Positions 34,971-45,205 of a DNA stretch of 64,000 bases are shown here, one piece after another. Below the pieces are notes generated by a model, which worked only from the letters and a program-made list of their open reading frames with translations, made no database searches and had not been told where the DNA came from. This stretch comes from Akebia trifoliata (taxonomy: Eukaryota > Streptophyta > Magnoliopsida > Ranunculales > Lardizabalaceae), in assembly GCA_017979445.1 (NCBI GenBank), contig CM030713.1, forward strand, positions 26,023,163 through 26,087,162. The letters are read 5' to 3'. Each line of letters opens with the position of its first letter. The first letter of the stretch is position 1. The position numbers were made by a program, and so were the translations under genes.

Positions 34971-35257
34971 GTCATTTGATTCTTTCTATTTTTTCCATCA
35001 TGCGGATTTGTTATTCTTTCTATAAATACCCATGTGTATCTTTATTTTGTGTGTGCGCATGTGTGGAAAGTAATTATTAAATGATGATCATACAAGAGGC
35101 TTAGGACTAAGAGGAGTCATTTGATTCTTTCTATTTTTCCTATCATGAGTATTTGTTATTCTTTCTATAAATACCCATGCGTCTTTATTTTGTGTGTGCG
35201 TGTGTTTTGAAAGTAATTATTAAATGATGATCATACAAGAGGCTTAGGACTAAGAGG
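34971..35257. repeat. 145-bp tandem duplication
   Basis: GTCATTTGATTCTTTCTATT...GGACTAAGAGGA at 34971-35115 is repeated at 35116-35257 with a handful of differences, mostly in the GTGTGTGCG run and one CATGCGGA/CATGAGTA change. Each unit contains CTATAAATACCC, a TATA-like motif. Confidence 0.92.
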
Positions 35258-36792
35258 AGACACATAGGAGACAATAGAACACACATTTCCCTAGAATTGG
35301 GAGTAAAAACACCAATAGTAAATATGAAGAAAGGTGGGAATTAAGGACCGTATGGTATTTCAATAGAAGTATGGAAGTCCATGGAAATTATTGGATTGTC
35401 CATAGCTAAGTGGCAATACTTTTTCCCTATAGAGTAGATAAAGAAATGTAGGTGGCACATTCCTAGGCCATGTGCCTACGTGGACTACATACATCACCAC
35501 GAGAAAGCCTACTAGGGCTCCCATACCCATGTAGCCCGACACGTTATGCCAATCGCTCTTAAGATATAATGGATTGCATATGATAAACATGTATTTGAAG
35601 TCAAATTGTTCTATAGTAAATCATGTCCATCATATTCGTTATTTTTTTATAGGTATGTTTGATATCATAAGCCAAGTTCAACGTATGCAAAGACAACACA
35701 AAGGGTATGATGGTTGGTAATTGTAGAGGAAACCTGTCGTGGATGTCTCATCACTTCAAGGGACGTGCTTGAACGAGGATTTCCACAAAAGGTGACCTGT
35801 AAGACAAGGGTCAATGACACATCAAGCTCTGGTAACTAAGGCACCTACCACATACTACCAAACCTTGATGCACATCATCTCCAATGAGACTAGCAGCCAG
35901 CCATTTCTAAGTTGGGGGCATTATCGTTCTTGCACATTACCCACTTCTATAAAGAAAGTTCCCATGCTCACTTAGAAGGGGACGGAATTCAAAGAATCAG
36001 AGCTCACCAAGATATCTCTCTAAGGCTTCTCTCCCAATTTTTTTCTTCGTATTACTCTCATTTCTCTCCTTTGTTGACACAATGATGATAGGTTGGTTGT
36101 ACTCTCAACTTACAAGAAACAATGAGTCACCTCACCCGACTCCCTATTCAACAAACACTCTCACTTGCCTAAGATCTTATTGGACGCACAAGAAAAAAAT
36201 CATATTAATCTTATTAATTTAATATCTATTATTATAAATTTAAATAGTGAAGATCTAGAGGCACAAAATTAAGTGAAGTAACTTACTTTTACGATCACTA
36301 ATCATAGACATGGATTTTTACTTATCAAAATAGAAAAGAAGACACGGAGATCCGAAATGAGTCATCTAATATTTTGAAAGAACTCGGCTGATCAACTGGT
36401 TTTGGAATGTTTGATTTTTAATAATTTAAAAGTTTGTGATCTATATCAAATAAGATTTTGTGATTGACCATCTATTATTATTATCTTATTTTATTTTTTG
36501 ATAAATAATTGAACATCTATTCATCCACCTTATAATTAAGAAAAAATTACATAACTTTTAAACTGGTTTTAAAGGGTTTGACTCGTCTGAGAAGAGAATT
36601 CGGTCTGGGTTGGAAACCCATGATTGTCAGATTGTTCACTAATTCGGAACATTATAATTCATCCAAGTAAATTTAACTAAGCAAACAGATGCAAAATTAA
36701 AAAATATTCAAAATTTCAGTAAAAAAAATAATTATTATATTGCATATAAATTACAAAGAGAATCATCCATCGAAAAACAAAAGTAAGAGGAA
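35258..36792. other. No gene; probable LTR remnant and 3' flank of the phosphatase gene
   Basis: About 35850-36190 has GTTGGGGGCATTATCG, then TTCTATAAAGAAAG and a pyrimidine-rich stretch with TTGTTGACACAATG, recalling the promoter part of a plant LTR retrotransposon, but no ends or duplication were found. 36200-36792 is AT-rich and should include the 3' UTR of the minus-strand gene that ends at 36793. Confidence 0.4.
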
Positions 36793-37464
36793 CTACTTGT
36801 TGCCCCCCAATTCAAAACCTAACAATTTAAAACAATTAAACACTAATTGAGCTTCAATAACACCCAACAAAGCACCAGAGATCACATCCAGGAAAAAATG
36901 CCGACCGAGCAAAACCCTGGACATCGAGGTCACCACGGACCACAAACACACAATCGAAACAAAAAAATTAACGATCTTACCATCAGAACCGATCCATCGA
37001 TCTCCAGAATACCCTAATTGGATCAAAGCCGCATCGATCGATGCGGACGACAGATACAAGAAAGAGGCGATGAAGCAAACCCTAGAAGAGTGGCCACTAG
37101 GGAAAGACCAGTGATCCACTGCAACAGTAAGATGCATTCCCTTGTTGTAGACGGGTCGTGGCCGTCGGATTAAAAACTTGATGAGGCCCACAAGAAGGAG
37201 ATCCAAAAGAGATCCGACGAAGAGACCAATGAGGAGAGATCGGAGATAATCGGATTTTGAGGAGAGAGGGGAGAAGAAGAGGGCGACGGGAATCGGAAAC
37301 CAGAAACGGCCGTCGCCGGAGATTTCTAGGGTTTTTAGGATGGAGTGAGGGAAAGGTTTGCAGATCGTGTGAATGTGGAGAGACCACGTGGTATCTATGT
37401 TGATCAGACGGTTGAGGAGAGAGTTGGGTTTTGTTACAGTGGTGGTGAGAGATTTCTCTTCCAT
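36793..37464 (-). CDS. LPPB: Lipid phosphate phosphatase beta (PAP2 superfamily)
   Basis: Removes phosphate from lipid phosphates or isoprenoid diphosphates in a membrane; the exact substrate cannot be read from sequence. 223 residues in one exon, close to the roughly 210-residue Arabidopsis LPP-beta. All three phosphatase motifs are intact: K96-x6-R103-P104 (KFLIRRPRP), P122-S-G-H125 (FPSGHSS) and S182-R183-x5-H189-x3-D193 (SRVLLGRHFFLD). Hydrophobic segments at about 53-67, 74-98, 128-148, 164-181 and 191-212 fit a multi-pass protein with the active site on one face. The start is in a strong context (AACCATGG) and no upstream in-frame ATG fits the family. The gene is GC-richer than its surroundings. 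A decayed CACTA element begins within a few hundred bases upstream. Confidence 0.93.
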   Translation of the reverse strand: MEEKSLTTTVTKPNSLLNRLINIDTTWSLHIHTICKPFPHSILKTLEISGDGRFWFPIPVALFFSPLSSKSDYLRSLLIGLFVGSLLDLLLVGLIKFLIRRPRPVYNKGMHLTVAVDHWSFPSGHSSRVCFIASFLYLSSASIDAALIQLGYSGDRWIGSDGKIVNFFVSIVCLWSVVTSMSRVLLGRHFFLDVISGALLGVIEAQLVFNCFKLLGFELGGNK

Positions 37465-37523
37465 GGTTTTGGGACTTTGGATTTCGGCACAAGCTGAAGC
37501 GGAAGCGGCGTAGATCCAAGTTG

Positions 37524-37531
37524 TTATTATA
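37524..37531 (-). promoter_or_regulatory. TATA-like box of LPPB
   Basis: On the minus strand the sequence is TATAATAA, 60-67 bases upstream of the ATG. This would put the transcription start some 30 bases before the ATG and give a short leader. Consensus-based only. Confidence 0.4.
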
Positions 37532-38099
37532 GTTGGAGTGTTTTAGAGTTTTTGAGATACCCCCATTGCGTTTCGGAAACATAAGTGATTATTTCCATTT
37601 TTGTAAAGTTTCCACAAGCATTCATACTTAGATTATATGACATATTTGTCTATAGTTTAAGTCATGTACTAGGATGACTATAGGGAGATGTTGTCAAAAT
37701 TTTACGAAAAATTGAAATAAAAACTTTATTATTAATTGTAATAAAGATTTTGTATTCTTAAAAGAGATAGGACCACCCCATCCGTTACAGAGGAGAATGT
37801 GATGATAGGAAGTATTATGCATACATTTTAATAGAATGTGTAAAAGTAATCTTGGTTGGTGATGTCGGTGTGAAGTAGATATGTCGTCGATAAATAAAAA
37901 TTGGATGCAATTTCCTAGACATGTCGCTGAATTTCAAGTCGAGGTCATTGAATTGGTAGATTGTGTATTTTCTCGGTCAAGGTTTGGTAACAAAATCTAG
38001 TGTTTATGCATCAAATATATTAATGTGATCATAAAGAATCAAGAAAGCGTGCGTGGTGACCTTTTATTATAAGGGATAAAGAAGAAATATACTCATTTG

Positions 38100-39915
38100 G
38101 ATCAAACATGAAGAAGTATCCAAAGTTGAATATAGTAATGATGATGGGTTTGATAATGTAGATGATATGCTAGGAATATTACAAGATGCTATTAGAATGC
38201 TAGACTATAATCATGTAGTGGTTTATGAATTGAATGAGTATGACCTTGAATAACTAAATCAAGAAGCAAATATGTTTTACGAAATATATTGAAGGATGTA
38301 GAGAATGAATTATACTCAGGCTGTATTAAATTTTGGAAATTATTTTTCATTGTTAAGTTGTTACACCTAAATTGTCTTAATGATGGAACACCAAATCATT
38401 TGACGTGTTGTTTGAATTGTTAAAATATGCACTACCTATTAGTGAACAATTTCCCAATAATCACTACTAATTGGAAAAAAAAAACTTTCAAGATTTTTGT
38501 CTACATTACACAAAGATAGATGCATGCCGGGATGACTGCATGTTCTATTAAAATGTACATGATAATGCAAATAAGTGTCTTGTATGTAGTGAGTCTAGGT
38601 TGAAATTGTTTGGATGCCAATCAATTAAGGAACCTTCTAGTTCGTCAGCAAAAGACAAGAAAATAGGTGTAAAGATTTTTGCATTATTTTTTGTTAAAAT
38701 CGAGGTTTAAAAGGTCATTTATGTCTACAAAAATAGTCAAGAACACAAAATGACATGATGATTGTCATATAAAAGACAGGTTGTTAATGCATCCAATAGA
38801 CTCTATGGCATGAGAAAAGAGGTATTTGATGTTTGGTTCTGAACCTCATAATGTGAAACTTAGATTGACATGCGATGTATTCACTCTTTTCAATTACATG
38901 AGTATTACTCATAACATATGTCTAATTGTTCTAGTTCGATATAATTTGCCTCCACGGATGTGTATATGCAGACCTTTTGAAGTTGTCGTTACTAATTCCT
39001 ATTTTAAAGATCATAGGAATGAAATCGATATGTAACTTTAGTCATTGATAGAAAAATTGAATGAATTATAAATATATGGAGTTGAAACATATTATGTCTC
39101 GAGAAAATAAAATTTTAGAGTGCATGTAGTTGTTTTGTGGACTATCAATACATTTCCTGCATATAAGAACTTATCAAGATGGGGCTTTAAAGGAAAATTT
39201 ATCTATCCATCTTATCACAAAGACATTTGTTCAGTATGATTGCACAAAGAAAATAAATAGTGTTACTTGAGACATCATTGATTCCTACCTTTTGATCATA
39301 AACTTTGACTGTATAAAAGTTTATTTAACGACAAAAAAGAGTTAAGATTTACATCGAAATTGTTGACCGAATAGGACATGTTTTTTCAATTATGAGAATA
39401 TGAGTAAATCATTTTTAGTAAGACAAGATAGGACTAGGAGGAAGAAAAAAAAAGGGTGATTGCAAGTTACCTAAGAATTGAAAAAAATTATTTTTTTTTT
39501 ATTTTACTGTATTGGAAAATGTGTATATTGCATTATAGTTTGGATATGACGATTGAAAAGAATTTGTGTGATAATGTGATCGAGACACTGTTAAACATTA
39601 AAGGTCAACAAAAAAAATTCAAAGACTCGTTTTGATATGCAATTATTGTGTATAAGGAAAGAATTGTACCCCATACCAATTGGAAGAAAATTGTTATTAG
39701 CATCTACATATTACACAATATCTTCATCCACGAAAAAGAAATTTTGTGAATGCAAAAGAGATTCAGGTTCCATGTGGTTATTCATTGAATTTCTCAAAAT
39801 GTCAGGTCATAATACAAGAACTCGAGCCTTAAGTGTCACAATTGTCATGTTCTTGTGCAACGAGTTATTTCATTTGCAGTACGTACACTCTTACTTAAGA
39901 TTGTATGTTTAGTTT
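38100..39915 (+). pseudogene. TNP2-type CACTA transposase, broken (copy 2)
   Basis: Plus-strand pieces are a DDMLGILQDAIRM segment (about 38165), LNCLNDGTP-like remains of KCLNGWSN (about 38370), ACRDDCMFY (about 38525), FGSEPHNVKLRLTC, LVRYNLPPRMCIC and HRNEIDM (38826-39035), and WLFIEFLKMSGH...LSVTIVMFLCNELFHLQYVH (39770-39895), which parallels copy 1 (WLLFELLKKCSG...VMIVMFLCNNLFNLHYVH). The frame resumes after the solo LTR at 41725 with KSYVHNKNHPKGSIAKGYL. Many stops and frameshifts; non-functional. Confidence 0.85.
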
Positions 39916-39973
39916 TGATTGAGTTGTCCACATTCTTAAAAAGGTATTTAAGATAGGGGATCTAGAGAGACTT

Positions 39974-41590
39974 TGTGGACACGGGACTTTCAATGTTTTG
40001 AAAACATCCCTCCACTTTGGGGTGTTTTGGAGTCGCCACCATTCAAATTCGAAAATGGGTATGAATGGTCACCCGAAGTCGTATCTTTTGAAAAACACGT
40101 CGTTTTGACATTTTTTAATGACTATCGTTGGATAATGCATGTTTGGTCCAACCTTGATTCAAAGGTAAGGGGGTCTATTTATGGAGTAGGGAAGGTGTTA
40201 GGCACCCTACTCCATCCACGTAATGTGGTAACCTCGGATTCGATTTTTTGAAATAAAAAAAAAAAGTAAAACTGAAAGAAAATCGATGTGTGCCCTCAAG
40301 TGTGAGGGGTTTCGATGTTGGTTCAAATCATTGAGGGCACCCTTATGAAGAAGGGGCCCTTTGGTGATTTAGACCATAGTGGGGTATGTGCAAATGTGTA
40401 GAGAAAGGGAGAGTAGAGGAGGGAAGTTGAGGGGGTGTTCTTGGTCCAAACCCACCTTGTTCCTTCCTTGACTTCCTTTGACTTCCTTTGATTTCTTTTT
40501 CCTTGCTTGACTTGTTTGAGAGAAGGTTGAGAGTTGAGAGTTGAGAGTTGGGTGTTGAGAGTAGAGTAAGAGTAGAGAATTGAGGTGAGTTGTGATTTTT
40601 TAGAGTTTTTTGTCAAATTTTCATTAGTTATTGTAAAGGGAGAATGGAGGGGTTTTTATAGAAGTTGGAGGGTTATTTTAGGGGTATAATGGGGTGAAGG
40701 ATTGAGAAGTGATAGAATGGTATGGGGTTTAAGAGAAGGGTGGGTGTAATTTGATGGAGGTTGGAGGGTATTTAGGGAAGGGGGGTTAAATGGGTTGTTT
40801 ACAACCCAAATGGGTTGGATCTTTCAACCCATTTGGGTTGAGTGTTAGATGGAGGAGAATTGATGATAGTGGTTGAGAGGATGAGATTTTTAAAGGGGGT
40901 AATTATTGGTGGTATTGATTAAGTGGTGTTTGGTTAAGAGATGGAGGATTTAATGGGGTGGTTGATGATATTTTGAGAAGGTGAGTGAGATGATGACATG
41001 TGTCAAAGTTGGTGGAAATGAAAGGTTGAGATGAATTGATATGAAAGGATGGGTGTTTGATTTGAGAGGATGGGTATAGGTGTAGATTGTAGAGATAGGT
41101 TTTGTAGGGAATGATGGGAGTAGATTAGGGGAGGGTGATAGGTTATAAGTGTTTGATTTGAGAGAATGGATAGGATAGGTTAGGGTAGGGTTATGGGTTG
41201 AATTAATTTTTGGAAGGAAGTAATGGAGTTGGTTGGTTGATTGGATGAGGGAGGTGAGATGGGGTGATGACATGTGTCACACCTTGATGATTGTGGTGAT
41301 TGGTTGTGATGTTGGATTGGGTTGAGTTGGATTTGGGTAATGAATTGGGCTTTGGATAATGAATTGGACTTTGGATTTTGGGCTTTGGTAATGGATTGAG
41401 TTGAGTTGGGTTTAGAAGGATGGGAAGGGATTTGGTCTATGGGCCACGTAAGAGGCCTTGGGCCGTTTATTGAAAATAAGATGACAAAATACGTTGTATT
41501 TTTGTAGGTTTGGGCCTCGGAGCCCATTCCAATTTTTGCGATTTTTGGGGCATTTTGCGTCGAGGGCCCGATCAAATTTGGGTGTCTACA
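39974..41590 (+). mobile_element. Solo LTR, 1.6 kb, inserted in CACTA copy 2
   Basis: Starts TGTGGACACGGG and ends GGGTGTCTACA (TG...CA), flanked by a perfect 5-bp duplication GACTT at 39969-39973 and 41591-41595. No internal retrotransposon domains are present. Near the left end is TTTTGGAGTCGCCACCATTC. The right two thirds are GT-rich on this strand, which produces the false minus-strand frames at 40950-41575. Same family as 15714-17615, in opposite orientation. A solo LTR normally forms by recombination between the two LTRs of a full element. Confidence 0.92.
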
Positions 41591-42430
41591 GACTTGATCT
41601 TAGATTATTCTAACACTTTGCAAAATGAAGATGATATTTTTGCAACTTTTCTTTGATATTATGGTGCACTTACTCATTCATCTAAATATATAATAAGGAA
41701 AATGTGACAAATCCGTCAATATGAGTGGATGTATCCACTATAGAGGTACTTACAAAGGCTAAGTCATATGTGCATAACAAAAATCATCCAAAGGGTTCAA
41801 TCGCAAAAGGCTATCTCATAAATACGTTGGGACACCAATCGACGCTCAAGTTAGAATCAAAGTTGCAAAGAATAATAAATAAAAATCTTCCTAACTTCCA
41901 AAAGTCCACATTCTCCAAAAGTCATCCAAATCCCCTTCCTTCGATATCTTCTCTCTTATTTATAGGTTCTCTTCTTTCCTTAATCGTCTCATTCTAATAC
42001 ATTATCCCCTTTTCCTTTTTCGTGAGGATTTAGATTTTATCTCATTTTAAATCTTTCAAGTGGATAAAAGAAACTATCCTATAAAACATGAAACTATTTC
42101 TTTAAGTAAATTGTAATTGATGCGATCAATCACTCTTAGAATTTTGGAATACTTTATACCAAATAAAACTCAAACATAACATGACAACTCGTCTTGTTCA
42201 GTGCTTAGGTCTACCCTTCACTACTTAAGGACAAGTAAACACTCCGCTCACTCAATCAAACTGTGTTGAATGGAGTTACTGAGCTTCACAAGTCTAGGTA
42301 GTATTAAATCAACTTGATCATTGAGCCACTATCGGATCTAGACACGTGTATGGTCTAGATTTAACTCTAAATTTACCTTATATAATAAACATCATGAAAC
42401 ATACAATAAAATAAATTTTTGACCTCTAAA

Positions 42431-43554
42431 AAAATATTCATGTCTCTCTAGGATAAATCTCAATAATCGGATATTGTGTTTTAATGATTAGGATTACGAG
42501 TTTTTACAAGTCATTCTATAAATCCATAGATCCCAATGCAAATCTAAATTTGGGAAAGTCCAAGCGCATATGATAAGACTTAAGATCACACCCCTTTTAA
42601 GATAAAAGCCAAAAGTTTGGGCTAAAGTAATTCATATATTCATATAAGAAATAAAAACCTAAGTAATCTCATTCATTTGTGTGGGAGTGTGAGCCTTGAG
42701 TCTTATGTATACGTTGATAATAAAAAGGAAACATCATTTTCCGTCCTACATATATATATATATATATATATGATTGGATCATATTCATATAATTTTATAT
42801 TTATAAGCCACATAAAGCATAATATATTTAAATATATAAAATCATAAAATATTTTTATTTTTATTAATTTTATATAAAATTATATTAAATGACTTGAGTT
42901 CAAGCCCCTAAGTTGGCCACCTACAAGGATTTATCCATGTTTACCTGGTATGTGTGGTTTTTCGGGAATTGCATATACCAAGGGATTTGAGCGAGATATG
43001 GTTCTCTAAGAGGCCTCACCCCTGCTATTTGGGCCAACAGGTCTGGAATCCCTATCATAGAAAAAGAAGATAAAAATGACAATCAATCATCAATTAAGTT
43101 GTTTTCCGATGTGTTGGTTATGGGTTTGAAAAGTGGATTTTGGGATGAAATCACTATAAATTTATATAACTCATGTGCATAAATTAAATGCATCAAATTT
43201 TATTGCGTGGGCTTTTGATTAGATAGGATTTGTAATATAATTAGCATATCTCACCTTATGAATTGATGACAACTGAATTCTGAATTTCACCAACTTTATT
43301 CATTGGCTACAATCTTTTTCCATCACGATTCATCTTTATTAATTCTGAAATTCACCAACTTCAAAATCATCTACCTCAATTTTTATTTACGTATATCCAA
43401 ATTGAAAAAATAATAAATAATAAAAATATCTTATTTCAAAATAGGGAACACAAGTATGATATTTGCCCAACCACCCAATCTAATTTTTAAAACACCTCCA
43501 ATATTAGTGGTGGCTAATGGCAAACAAGGAGCAACATGCTCATAATCTTGACTA
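42431..43554. other. No gene; intergenic
   Basis: (TA)n at 42749-42771. A stretch at 42895-43050 (GAGTTCAAGCCCCTAAG, CAAGGATTTATCC) shares a few blocks in inverted order with 59620-59700 and may be an old SINE-like repeat. Otherwise AT-rich. Confidence 0.45.
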
Positions 43555-43748
43555 TTTAAGCTTGGAAAATGCTTAATTGACTTCCTTCGATACTGCACTG
43601 ACCACTGTGCTGACATGGAAATGTGTAGATTTGTTTCCTTGTATTTTGAGAAAACAAATCTATGATTCTCTCAATGGTGCCATGTTAGTGCAGTATTGAA
43701 TACAATGTCGAAGGAAGTCAATTCAGAACAACTCTTCAAGCTAAATTG
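43555..43748. mobile_element. Foldback MITE
   Basis: TTAATTGACTTCCTTCGA (about 43573-43590) mirrors TCGAAGGAAGTCAATTC (about 43708-43724). The pairing continues outward (TTTAAGCTTGGA with TCAAGCTAAA) and inward (CTGACATGGAA with GTGCCATGTTAG, GATTTGTTT with AAACAAATC). About 190 bp, no coding sequence. Confidence 0.75.
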
Positions 43749-44687
43749 TTAATTTTGAGTGTCTAATTTGCTATTATTACTAGTTAATAAGTGGTGCGCA
43801 TGTTAAAAAAAAAAAAAAAAGATTTACATTTAGAAAAAAATAGGATTTATGTAAGATTGATTTTTTTTTTTTAAAAGATTAATTTCTAAATAATTATTTT
43901 ATAAATTTTAAGTAGATAATCTAATTTTATAAAATAGTTTATAATTTAAATTTATTGCAAGGGCATCTTCTAATTGAATATATTTCTAAGACTAATTTTG
44001 AATTTTGCATTAAAGATTAAAAGGCTATGTATCTCATTATAACACTAAAAATTACAAGATTCTTATTTAATTTCAACGAAAAAAAATTATTGTAGATATG
44101 GAGTTGCCATTTGTAATTTTACTCATTTTTATCGTAAAGATCCTAACAATTAGTAACGTATATTTTGGAAGAAATTTTTTTAGTCAACAATCATCATCTC
44201 TCAATATCAAACATTTTTTATTTATTAGTATGCATGTTTTTAATGAGTTCTGTAACTCAATGCAAGTGAGATTTGAATGTTGACCCAGGTCTCTAGTATC
44301 ATCACCTAGAAACTTTACTAAGTAAGCAAGTTGTCACCTACAAACCATATCAAACATTGAATTTCACTATGACTTCATTGGATTTCTTTGTTTGAGAACG
44401 ACAAAATCCAATCCTGATTTTAATCAGAACATAACTTTTTATAAAATATCTATTTGACTTTTATTATATGTAAAATTTTGGATATTTTGTAAAGATCCAT
44501 CTAGTGGAATGTGGAAAATACATCATTTTAAAAGTAATAGTGTTGCTTTATATATTTAAAATCAACGAATTCATTACATTTTTCTCATCTAAACCATTCA
44601 ATCTCATTACCTAATTCTTAAGACTTACCAAAAGTTTGTTAAGCAAATCATATAAATAAATGATCAAGATTGATATGTGGTTATAGC
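43749..44687. other. No gene; intergenic
   Basis: AT-rich with A/T runs at 43804-43820 and 43860-43873. The 61-codon frame at 44098 has no recognisable features. Confidence 0.5.
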
Positions 44688-45197
44688 TAGGGGTGCAACT
44701 TGGTTTGGTTTGAGGTCAAATTGGAACTGAACCAACAGAGGTCAGTTCAACTAAATAAGAACCAGAACCGAACCAAATTTGATTAGAACCAAATCAATCT
44801 AAGCCGAACTAAAGTTGATTTGGTTCAATTCTATGTGTTGCCAATATTCTATAAATTGTAAGTAACATTTTTTTAATAAAAAAATAAACATAAAATTTTA
44901 AACAATAAATCACTAATTTATCCGTAAAAAGTCATTAGTTTATCCATAAAAGATCATTAATCTATGTCCTAACTCCTAAAATAATTCATAATAATTATTA
45001 TAAACATATATTTATTTATTTAATGTATAAGGGTTCAATTTGGTTCGGTTCTATACAAGCTTGATCTAAGAATCAAACCAAATTGATCGATTCTCCATTT
45101 TCGTAAGCCGGAACTGAATCACAACTTGTTCCAAACCACCCTAAAGCTATCAGTTTGGTTCGATTCTTGATTTGAACTTGACTAAGTTACACCCCTA
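44688..45197 (-). mobile_element. hAT-type MITE, GTGCAAC family, reverse orientation
   Basis: 510 bp; ends TAGGGGTGCAACTTGG and AAGTTACACCCCTA. The flanking 8-mers GTTATAGC (44680-44687) and GTTACAAC (45198-45205) match at 6 of 8, so this copy is older than those at 136 and 27491. The interior is the reverse complement of theirs. Confidence 0.83.
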
Positions 45198-45205
45198 GTT
45201 ACAAC

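Larger units (their letters stand above)
37690..42430 (+). mobile_element. CACTA (En/Spm) remnant, copy 2, inverted relative to copy 1
   Basis: Matches copy 1 end to end on the opposite strand. It begins with CAAAATTTTACGAAAAATTG (about 37698), then AGGACCACCCCATCC, the TNP2 pieces, and the LTR-like tail ending TTTTTGACCTCTAAA at about 42430. It lacks the Mutator and hAT insertions of copy 1 but has a solo LTR at 39974-41590. Confidence 0.78.

Noticed and set aside
37097..37582. 161-codon minus-strand open frame overlapping LPPB
   Set aside because: It is a shadow of the LPPB gene in another frame; the LPPB frame has all catalytic motifs.
28258..37612. Plus-strand similarity GTGGTTATTTCCATTTTTGTAAA (28264) versus GTGATTATTTCC... 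(37583) as CACTA termini
   Set aside because: The two CACTA copies are inverted relative to each other, so same-strand matches cannot be matching termini; copy 2 has its true match near 37698.
40950..41575. Minus-strand frames of 107 and 131 codons
   Set aside because: They lie wholly inside the solo LTR at 39974-41590 and reflect its skewed base composition.
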